A DNA stretch of 12,509 nt, from contig JACKER010000077.1 in NCBI GenBank assembly GCA_020632925.1, forward strand, positions 1-12,509, in the 5' to 3' direction. Numbering within the stretch: position 1 is the stretch's first letter; every line of letters starts with the position of its first letter. The position numbers and the translations under genes were made by a program. The DNA comes from Alphaproteobacteria bacterium (GTDB lineage: Bacteria > Myxococcota_A > UBA796 > GCA-2862545). This document shows, in pieces, positions 7,052-12,509 of the stretch. The notes beneath the pieces were generated by a model. The model was not told the origin of the DNA and did no database searches. It saw only the letters and a program-made list of their open reading frames with translations.

Positions 7052-8874
7052 TGGACGCCGTCGACGCCCTGCGCGCGCTGGGCCACGAGCGCTTCCGCCC
7101 CGGACAGCGGGAGGCGGTGGAGGCCTCGCTCGCGGGCCGCGACGTGCAGATCCTGTTGCCCACCGGGGGAGGGAAGTCCGGCTGCTACCAGGTGCCCGCG
7201 CTCGCGCTGCACGCGGCGGGACGCGGTCCGACGCTCGTGGTGAGTCCGCTGGTCGCGCTGATGGACGACCAGGTGTCGGCGCTGCGGGCGCGAGGGGTCG
7301 CCGCGGTCGCGCTGCACCGGAGCACGCCGTGGCGGACGCGGGACCGCGTGCTCGCCGACCCGTCCTCCCAGGTGCTGATCTACGCGTCCCCCGAGCGCCT
7401 GTCGTCGGCCGCGGTCCGCCGCAAGCTCGCGGGCCGGGTGGCGCGGGTCGCCGTCGACGAGGCCCACTGCATCAGCGAGTGGGGGCACGACTTCCGCCCG
7501 GAATACCGGGAGCTCGGCGTGCTCAAGGAGGAGCTCGGCGTGCCCGTGCTCGCCGCGACCGCGACCGCCACGCCTCGGGTGATGGAGGAGATCGCGGCCT
7601 CGCTCGGGCTGGTCGCACCGGTGGTGGTCCGCGGGCGGTTCGAGCGGCCGAACCTCGCGTGGTCGGTCGAGCAGCTCCGCGGAGACGCCGCGCGCGCCGA
7701 GCGGGTGGTGGCGTTGCTGCGCGAGGCCGGGCTCGGGACGGATCCGGGCGCCGGCCGGGCCGTGGTCTACGTGGCGACGCGCACGCGGGCCAAGCGGGTC
7801 GCGCAGGTGCTCAAGAAAGCGGGGATCCTGGCGGGCTTCTATCACGCGGGGCGGACGTCGGGCGCGCGCGAGAAGGCGCAGGAGGCCTTCGCCGAGGGTG
7901 ACCGGCCGGTGATGGTCGCGACCACCGCGTTCGGCATGGGCATCGACCAGCCCGACGTGCGGCTCGTGGTGCACGCGGAGGCGCCGGGCACGCTCGAGTC
8001 CTATGTCCAGCAGGCGGGACGCGCGGGCCGCGACGGGGAGCCCGCGCGCTGCGTGCTGCTCGCGGCCCCGCAAGACGCCGTGACCCAGGCCCGCCTGCGG
8101 GGAGACACGCCCCACCCGGGGACGGTCGAGGGCTGGGACGCCCTGCAGGACTACGTCTTCGGCACACGCTGCCGTGAGCGGGCGGTGGTCGCGCGCTTCG
8201 ATCCGGAGGCCGAGACCGCGCCGTGCGGGCGCTGCGACGTGTGTCGGGACGCCGAGCGGGTGACCGGGGAGGTGGCCCGGGTCCGCGGGGAGCTGCGCAA
8301 GTCGGCGCAGGCGAAGGCCGCGAAGGCCGAGCGGGACCGCGCCGTGACGCTGACCGACGAGCAGCGCGACGAGGTCGTCGCCTTCGTGGAGGGGCTGCGC
8401 AAGCCGCTCGGGAAGCGGCTCGTGGCGCAGGGGCTGCGCGGCGGCCGGAGCCAACGGGGCGTGCGCTGGGGCGTGCCCGACAACCCGCGCTTCGGCGCGC
8501 TGCGCGGCGTGCCCGAGGTCGCCATCCTCGGCGCGCTCGACGAGCTCCTGGCCGAGGGCCGGCTGGCGGCCAAGGGCAAGAAGTACCCGACGGTCTGGAT
8601 CCCGGAGAAGCGCGTCCGGCCCCCGCGGTCCGAGCGCCCCGCGAAGGCCGCCCCCACGGGGCTCGCCGCCGCGCTCCGCGCCTGGCGCACGAAGGAGGCG
8701 CGTCGGCGGCGCTGGAAGCCCTACCAGGTGTTCCCGGACGCCACGCTGCAGGCCATCGTCGAGGAGCGTCCGGGAACGGTGGCCGAGCTGATGGCCATCC
8801 CCGGGATCGGGCCCTCGCGGGTGGCGAAGTTCTCGCAGGCGCTGCTGACGCTGGTCAGCGACCATCCGGCGTGA
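7051..8874 (+). CDS. recQ: ATP-dependent DNA helicase RecQ
   Basis: The 607-residue product is a complete RecQ helicase, a 3'-5' superfamily 2 enzyme that unwinds DNA during recombination and replication-fork repair. The motifs run in order. They are motif 0 FRPGQREAV (15-23), Walker A PTGGGKS (37-43), SPLVALMDDQV (65-75), DEAHC followed by the RecQ loop ISEWGHDFRPEYREL (136-155), ATATATP (169-175), VVYVATRTRAK (238-248), TTAFGMGIDQPDVR (291-304) and QAGRAGRDG (321-329). A zinc site is formed by C374, C392, C395 and C398. A winged-helix RQC-like region follows (about 435-520), then an HRDC domain (about 535-600, with IPGIGPSRVAKF). All expected domains are present and the length is typical. 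A charged Lys/Ala/Glu linker occupies about 403-432. Its start overlaps the upstream gene's stop, and its 3' end overlaps the convergent DUF1499 gene by 20 bases. Confidence 0.98.
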   Translation: MDAVDALRALGHERFRPGQREAVEASLAGRDVQILLPTGGGKSGCYQVPALALHAAGRGPTLVVSPLVALMDDQVSALRARGVAAVALHRSTPWRTRDRVLADPSSQVLIYASPERLSSAAVRRKLAGRVARVAVDEAHCISEWGHDFRPEYRELGVLKEELGVPVLAATATATPRVMEEIAASLGLVAPVVVRGRFERPNLAWSVEQLRGDAARAERVVALLREAGLGTDPGAGRAVVYVATRTRAKRVAQVLKKAGILAGFYHAGRTSGAREKAQEAFAEGDRPVMVATTAFGMGIDQPDVRLVVHAEAPGTLESYVQQAGRAGRDGEPARCVLLAAPQDAVTQARLRGDTPHPGTVEGWDALQDYVFGTRCRERAVVARFDPEAETAPCGRCDVCRDAERVTGEVARVRGELRKSAQAKAAKAERDRAVTLTDEQRDEVVAFVEGLRKPLGKRLVAQGLRGGRSQRGVRWGVPDNPRFGALRGVPEVAILGALDELLAEGRLAAKGKKYPTVWIPEKRVRPPRSERPAKAAPTGLAAALRAWRTKEARRRRWKPYQVFPDATLQAIVEERPGTVAELMAIPGIGPSRVAKFSQALLTLVSDHPA

Positions 8875-9250
8875 GCGCGGCCCGGAGCTTCTCGACGCGC
8901 CGACCGTTCACCCCGAGGTCGCTGTGGCCGACGCGGGAGGCGGAGCGCACCTGGGTCGTGCCCGCCTCGTGGTCGATGCGCAGGTGCACGTCGTCGACGA
9001 AGCGGAGGACGAGCGTGCGGCAGGTCGCGTGCAGCACGTCGCCCTCGATCTGCTCCACCCGGCAGCGGGGGATGCTCTCGACCGCCGCCCGCAGCGCCTC
9101 CATCTCGGCCAGGGGCAGGGGCGCCACGCGGTGCGCCTCGTCCGCGTCGGGCTCGCTGCTGACGCAGTTCGGCGAGCTCGGACACGGCGACAGCGCGCCG
9201 GTGGGCAGGGGAGGGGAGGCGCCGGCGCAGGCGAGCAGGAACAGCAGCAT
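8855..9250 (-). CDS. DUF1499 family lipoprotein
   Basis: The 131-residue product matches the DUF1499 family, widespread proteins of unknown function. Diagnostic segments are the SPNCVSS block (26-32, with the preceding PCPS) and the SASRVGHSDLGVNGRRV block (103-119). The N-terminus MLLFLLAC has a lipobox (L-L-A-C8), suggesting a lipid-anchored protein. The signal peptide is unusually short and has no basic residue. No in-frame ATG, GTG or TTG exists between this ATG and the upstream in-frame stop at 9284-9286, so the start is well constrained even though GGAGG sits only two bases before it. It lies 33 bases after the upstream lipoprotein gene and is probably in the same operon. Its last 20 bases overlap the end of recQ on the other strand. 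Confidence 0.9.
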   Translation of the reverse strand: MLLFLLACAGASPPLPTGALSPCPSSPNCVSSEPDADEAHRVAPLPLAEMEALRAAVESIPRCRVEQIEGDVLHATCRTLVLRFVDDVHLRIDHEAGTTQVRSASRVGHSDLGVNGRRVEKLRAALTPDGR

Positions 9251-9283
9251 CCCCTCCGATATCCACCGTTCGCGTTCCGATCC

Positions 9284-10201
9284 TCACTCGCCGGGGTAGC
9301 TCGCGTCGGCGTACACGCAGGCCGCGGCGTCGCCCGAGCGGGTCAGATCCGCGTTGTTCTCCGTGAACACCACGGTCTTGCCCGCGTCCCAGCACTCGAT
9401 CTCGTAGTAGGTCAGGGGGCCGAGCTCGCCGCCGCCGACCCGCGCGTCCGCGCGACCCGCGCCGGTGGCGTCCCAGCGCGAGCGGATCTGGAGGTTCTCG
9501 AGCGTGCTGCCGTCGCCCTCCTCGTTCAGCTCGCCCACGACGTCGAAGTCGAACAGGCCGCCGTCGGCGTCGTAGTCGTAGTGGACGCGCCCGTCCGCGG
9601 GGATCGAGCCGTCCTCGGCGAACTGTCCGACCGCCAGCGTGACCTCGGCCCCGTCCTCGCGGATGTCGTAGGCGACCGCCATCCGTCCGGTCTCGCCCTC
9701 GCCCGCGCCGGCCCCGTCGATCGCCGTGAAGTCGATCTGCATGCGGCCCGTGCTCGCCGTCTCGTCGGCACCGGCCTCGACGCGCCCGGAGATGGCGCTC
9801 ACCCAGTCCTGGTCGGTGCTCTGCTCCGGCCGGATCTGCAGCGCCCACTGGTAGGTCCCGTCGAGCTCACCGCGCATCCACAGCTGACTGTACAGACCGT
9901 CCTCCAGCCACGGACCCCACAGCGCGGTGCGGCTCGAGGGCTCCCAGGTGGGCCGGAACGACGTGATCTCGTCCAGGCCCGCCAGGATCTCGCCGATCCC
10001 GGCGTTGGTGTCCGTGATCGCGTCCATCGTCTCGAGGTAGTAGTCGCTGGGCTCGCCCGCGGACCGGGCGCCGGCGTTCCGCAGCGCGGCGTCGTCCAGC
10101 AGCATCCGGTCGTTCGGGAACGCGGCCCGCAGCTCGTCCACCTCGGGGTCGGTGCAGGCCGACGCGGCGATCAGGGTGGTGCAGAGCAGGAAGCGGCGCA
10201 T
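9284..10201 (-). CDS. Lipoprotein of unknown function
   Basis: I do not recognise the family of this 305-residue protein. It begins MRRFLLCTTLIAASAC, a classic signal with two arginines, a hydrophobic core and a Cys at residue 16 in an A-S-A-C context, so lipid attachment is likely. The mature part is acidic. It contains an early helical-looking segment (about 18-85) and then a region rich in alternating strands with Trp/Tyr residues (WGPWLEDGLYSQLWMRGEL, TYQWALQIRP, HYDYDADGGLFDFDVVGEL), suggesting a beta-sheet domain. Two late cysteines (C270 and C295) could form a disulfide. The start is supported by AGGAGG at 10208-10213, six bases upstream. The frame stays open far beyond it only because it runs antisense to other genes. 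It is the first gene of a probable operon with the DUF1499 lipoprotein and divergent from the beta-helix lipoprotein. Confidence 0.85.
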   Translation of the reverse strand: MRRFLLCTTLIAASACTDPEVDELRAAFPNDRMLLDDAALRNAGARSAGEPSDYYLETMDAITDTNAGIGEILAGLDEITSFRPTWEPSSRTALWGPWLEDGLYSQLWMRGELDGTYQWALQIRPEQSTDQDWVSAISGRVEAGADETASTGRMQIDFTAIDGAGAGEGETGRMAVAYDIREDGAEVTLAVGQFAEDGSIPADGRVHYDYDADGGLFDFDVVGELNEEGDGSTLENLQIRSRWDATGAGRADARVGGGELGPLTYYEIECWDAGKTVVFTENNADLTRSGDAAACVYADASYPGE

Positions 10202-10294
10202 GGTGGACCTCCTCGTCCGTGGGTTCGCCTGTCGGACCCACGACCCGCCGGAAGCGAAAACGGGGTGATAGATTTTTCTGTCGACGGAGGTTGG
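10202..10294. promoter_or_regulatory. Divergent promoter region between two lipoprotein genes
   Basis: This 93-base gap holds one of the few AT-rich patches in the window (10268-10279, GATAGATTTTTC-like). TAGATT at 10269-10274 could serve as a plus-strand -10 element. TATCAC, read on the minus strand from 10270 to 10265, could serve the other direction. AGGAGG at 10208-10213 (minus) and GGAGG at 10286-10290 (plus) are the ribosome binding sites of the two genes. Matches to -35 elements are poor, so the exact promoters are uncertain. Confidence 0.4.
10286..10290 (+). promoter_or_regulatory. Ribosome binding site supporting a TTG start
   Basis: GGAGG lies four bases before the in-frame TTG at 10295. 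The competing in-frame start, GTG at 10265, has only a GGAAG ten bases upstream and would add acidic residues in front of the hydrophobic core. This favours TTG as the initiation codon of the beta-helix lipoprotein. Confidence 0.5.
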
Positions 10295-11632
10295 TTGGTC
10301 GTCCTGCTGCTGGTCCTGGGATGTCGCAGCGAGCAGGCACCGGTGGCGGCCGCGTCCGTGGACAGCGACGATCCGAGCGCGACGGCGGACGATCTGGCGA
10401 TCACGGGTCACAGCCAGGCGAGCTGGGGCCGCTGGCACTCCGGCGCGGACCCATCGGCCCACAGCGGGTCCGGCGGCGGACACACCGGGCTGGTCGACAC
10501 GACGGAGGAGTCCGTCCCGCGGACGGCGCACACGGGGGGCACGGACACCGGCGCGGTGGCGATCGCCGCGCAGCTCTCGTGCTCGCGGGTGGCGGACCCG
10601 GCGCTCGTGGCGGCCTGCGGTGCGAACGCGGCGGCGCTGGTGGGTGGGACGGCCTACGCGAGCGTCGGGGCCGCGATCGCGGCGGTGGCGCCGGGGGGCC
10701 GCGTCGACGTGTGTCCGGGCACCTGGACCGAGTCGCTGACGCCCGGCAAGAGCCTGTCGCTCGTGGGCGTGGATCCGCGGCCGGGGGCGACGGTGCTCTC
10801 CGGCGGCGGGCGCTCGCGGGTGCTCACGCTCGGTGCGGACCAGGTGACGCTCGACGGGCTCACCGTCCGCGACGGGTACGACGCGAGCGAGGGCGGCGGG
10901 GTGTACGCCGCGGGGACCACGCTCGACCTGCGCTGCGTGGTGTTCGAGGACAACGTCTCCGACCTCGAGGGCGGCGCGATCGAGGTCTTCGAGGGGGTCG
11001 CCACCGCCACCGGCTGCACCTTCCTGCGCAACCACGCGGGATCGAACGGGGGTGCGCTGCAGCTGGAGGGCTGGCAGCCCTCGGGCATGGAGATCGTGGA
11101 CAGCGTGTTCGACGGCAACAGCGCGGACGGCGGCGGGGGCGCCATCCACGTGGGGAGCTGGGCCCACGACCGCCTGCGCCTGGTGGACACCGATCTGCTG
11201 CGCAACACGGCGCGCTCGGGGGGTGCCCTGCGTGCGGACTCGTGGAACCAGGTCACGATCGAGGTGCAGCGCGGGCGGATCTCCGGCAACCTCGCGGTGT
11301 CCGACGGCGGCGGCATCTCGCTCAGCTCCGATCTGGCGGCGAACGTGACGCTCAGCGGCACCACGCTGGACGACAACCGCGCGGTGTTCGGCGCGGCGCT
11401 CCTGGTCAGCAGCCGCGTCACCGGGGGCACCGTGCTGCTCGACGGGGTCTCGGTGCTCGCGAACCAGGCGGGGCCGGGGTCGGCGGCGCTGCTCGTGGAC
11501 AGCACGACGGCGGTGCTGCGCTGTGTCGGGTGCGATCTCGGCGCGGGGCCGACCGACAACGCCCCGATGGACACGATGGGGTACGGGCAGGTGGTGAACG
11601 GCGGGGCGGGGACGAGCTTCCGCCTCCCGTGA
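10295..11632 (+). CDS. Lipoprotein with Pmp-like right-handed beta-helix
   Basis: From the TTG at 10295 the product has 445 residues. It begins with a short hydrophobic signal and a lipobox (V-L-G-C10), so it is probably lipid-anchored. A low-complexity linker rich in Ser, Thr, Gly, Asp and His follows (about 20-85, with HTG triplets), as is common in myxobacterial surface lipoproteins. The rest, from about residue 110, is a parallel beta-helix of the pectin-lyase type. At least seven coils show a FxxN-then-GGA(I/L) pattern: FEDN/GGAIEV, FLRN/GGALQL, FDGN/GGAIHV, LLRN/GGALRA, ISGN/GGGISL, LDDN/GAALLV and LANQ/SAALLV. This is the hallmark of chlamydial polymorphic membrane protein repeats. No catalytic residues of polysaccharide lyases are recognisable, so adhesion or structural roles are as likely as carbohydrate binding. 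A GTG at 10265 is an alternative start. Confidence 0.86.
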   Translation: MVVLLLVLGCRSEQAPVAAASVDSDDPSATADDLAITGHSQASWGRWHSGADPSAHSGSGGGHTGLVDTTEESVPRTAHTGGTDTGAVAIAAQLSCSRVADPALVAACGANAAALVGGTAYASVGAAIAAVAPGGRVDVCPGTWTESLTPGKSLSLVGVDPRPGATVLSGGGRSRVLTLGADQVTLDGLTVRDGYDASEGGGVYAAGTTLDLRCVVFEDNVSDLEGGAIEVFEGVATATGCTFLRNHAGSNGGALQLEGWQPSGMEIVDSVFDGNSADGGGGAIHVGSWAHDRLRLVDTDLLRNTARSGGALRADSWNQVTIEVQRGRISGNLAVSDGGGISLSSDLAANVTLSGTTLDDNRAVFGAALLVSSRVTGGTVLLDGVSVLANQAGPGSAALLVDSTTAVLRCVGCDLGAGPTDNAPMDTMGYGQVVNGGAGTSFRLP

Positions 11633-11658
11633 TCCGCTCGCGCCGCTCGGGGTCGGGC

Positions 11659-11664
11659 TACACT
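11659..11664 (+). promoter_or_regulatory. Possible -10 element very close to the hydrolase start
   Basis: TACACT fits the TAxxxT form of a -10 element and ends seven bases before the ATG at 11672. Transcription would start at or next to the start codon, giving a leaderless message. This agrees with the weak ribosome binding site (AGGG at 11666-11669). No convincing -35 is seen. Confidence 0.35.
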
Positions 11665-11671
11665 CAGGGTG

Positions 11672-12430
11672 ATGGTGCTCACCGCCCTGCTCGCGACGGT
11701 CCCCTCCGCCTCCGCCTGCGATGGCGCCGAGGTCCGCGTGGCGACGCTGAACGCCTGGGGCCTGCCCGCGCCGGTTGCCGTCGACCGCCGGGGCCGCCTG
11801 CCGCGGATCGCGCGCTGGGTGGAGGACCGGGGCTACGACCTGGCCGGGCTGCAGGAGCTGTGGCACGGCGCGCTGCGCCTGTTCGACGCCCCGGGCCTCA
11901 CGCTGCCGAACCAGGACCACGACTCCGGGCTCGCGCTGGTGACACCCCACCCGGTGGTCAGCCAGCGCACGCTCACGTTTCAGGCGGAGCGAGGGTTCGA
12001 CGCCTGGAAGGCGAAGGGCGTGCTCGTCGCCGAGGTGGACGCCGGCGCCCCCGAGCCCCTGGTCGTCGGCGTGACGCACCTCCAGGCGGGCGGCTCGGCG
12101 CGCGCGGCGGCGGTGCGCGAGCTGCAGGTGGACGAGCTCCTCGCGGCGTTGCCTGCGGACCGCCCGACGGTGCTCATGGGTGACTTCAACCTGTACGAGG
12201 GCCAGCCCACCGACGCCGCGACCCACCAGCGGCTGGTGGACGCGGGCTTCGTGGACGTGGGCGAGGACCGGGGCGCCACCGACGGGACGTACCCGGGGCT
12301 GCCCGATCGCTTCGACCGCATCTGGGTCCGCGCCGGGAGCCACTGCCTCGTGGCCGACCGCGCCGCCGTCGTGGACCCCCAGCTCTCCGACCACCTCGCG
12401 GTCGAGGCGGACCTCACGGTGGGGCTGTAG
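11672..12430 (+). CDS. Secreted endonuclease/exonuclease/phosphatase-family hydrolase
   Basis: The 252-residue product has the complete metal-dependent phosphodiesterase/nuclease fold signature. N27 lies in TLNAWGLP, E62 in LQELW, H136 in VTHLQAGG, D171 and N173 in GDFNL, and the D240-H241 pair in SDHLAVE. The NAWGLP opening and QELW block resemble neutral sphingomyelinase-like members more than DNases, but the substrate (phospholipid, inositol phosphate or nucleic acid) cannot be fixed from sequence. Residues 1-15 form a signal sequence ending ASA, followed by C16; cleavage by signal peptidase I or lipidation of C16 are both possible. ATG 11672 is chosen, but in-frame GTGs at 11669 and 11675 are alternatives. 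The gene follows the beta-helix lipoprotein by 39 bases and may have its own promoter. A strong hairpin begins directly after its stop. Confidence 0.92.
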   Translation: MVLTALLATVPSASACDGAEVRVATLNAWGLPAPVAVDRRGRLPRIARWVEDRGYDLAGLQELWHGALRLFDAPGLTLPNQDHDSGLALVTPHPVVSQRTLTFQAERGFDAWKAKGVLVAEVDAGAPEPLVVGVTHLQAGGSARAAAVRELQVDELLAALPADRPTVLMGDFNLYEGQPTDAATHQRLVDAGFVDVGEDRGATDGTYPGLPDRFDRIWVRAGSHCLVADRAAVVDPQLSDHLAVEADLTVGL

Positions 12431-12473
12431 CAGGTTGCTGAAGAAGTGCCGCCAGGCGCTTCTCAGCGACCTG
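12431..12473. repeat. Imperfect inverted repeat/hairpin directly after the last gene
   Basis: The arms 12431-12449 and 12456-12473 can pair over 18 positions, sixteen Watson-Crick and two G-T, with one bulged A at 12442 and a six-base loop. The hairpin starts one base after the TAG stop. It could act as a transcription terminator or 3' stabiliser, but no T-run follows. Alternatively, the left arm (GGTTGCTGAAGAAG) resembles, from memory, terminal repeats of some insertion sequences, so it may be the edge or relic of a mobile element. The remaining bases to the window end (12474-12509) show nothing I can assign. Confidence 0.6.
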
Positions 12474-12509
12474 GGGGTGAGCGGGAGCGTCCCCTGAGCT
12501 GGTCCCTGA

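Noticed and set aside
4789..8865. A 1358-codon minus-strand open frame
   Set aside because: It runs antisense to recQ and the membrane protein gene and out of frame with the amidohydrolase. It has only low-complexity Arg/Ala/Pro/His content and no recognisable motifs. Such frames are expected at this GC content.
8924..10294. A long open extension upstream of the beta-helix lipoprotein in the same frame
   Set aside because: It lies opposite two well-supported lipoprotein genes. The lipobox at 10322-10324 and the GGAGG at 10286 mark the true start region.
10202..12394. Upstream open frame joined to the unknown lipoprotein on the minus strand
   Set aside because: It is antisense to the hydrolase and beta-helix genes. 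The MRR signal peptide and AGGAGG site fix the start at 10201.

Overview
The window is about 12.5 kb of very GC-rich, densely packed bacterial DNA with eight protein-coding genes that I can support. No rRNA, tRNA, CRISPR array or complete mobile element is visible. The base composition, a MYXO-CTERM-like tail (Cys pair, hydrophobic stretch, Arg cluster), lipoproteins with Ser/Thr/Gly/His-rich 'HTG' linkers, and Asp-rich thrombospondin-type-3 (TSP3) surface repeats all point to a myxobacterium-like organism (Myxococcota, formerly Deltaproteobacteria). This is inferred from style, not from a marker gene.

Layout. Positions 108-4469 (+) encode a giant secreted, Asp-rich, TSP3-like repeat protein of 1453 residues with a C-terminal surface-anchoring signal. 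The gene holds a nested tandem array: a 66-bp (22-residue) unit inside a 534-bp (178-residue) super-unit. Convergent to it lies a two-gene minus-strand unit: a dihydroorotase/allantoinase-family amidohydrolase (6200-4968) whose N-terminal metal-binding HxH motif is replaced, followed 21 bp later by a Bcp-type peroxiredoxin (4946-4494). Divergent from the amidohydrolase is a plus-strand pair: an uncharacterised membrane-associated protein (6233-7051), whose stop codon overlaps the start of a complete RecQ helicase gene (7051-8874).

The right third is a cluster of exported proteins. Two minus-strand lipoproteins, an unknown protein (10201-9284) and a DUF1499 protein (9250-8855), form a probable operon whose last gene overlaps the 3' end of recQ by 20 bp. 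Divergent from them is a lipoprotein with a right-handed beta-helix built from GGA(I/L)/FxxN repeats like those of chlamydial Pmp proteins (10295-11632). It is followed by a secreted endonuclease/exonuclease/phosphatase-fold hydrolase (11672-12430). A strong imperfect hairpin begins one base after that last stop codon.

How the genes relate. There is no obvious single pathway. The shared theme is the cell envelope: five of the eight genes encode exported or anchored proteins and a sixth looks membrane-associated. RecQ (DNA repair) and Bcp (peroxide defence) are housekeeping functions. I see no convincing new defence or biosynthetic system. The most unusual items are the homogenised super-repeat array, the metal-ligand-deficient dihydroorotase homologue, the unknown membrane protein coupled to recQ, and the terminal hairpin.
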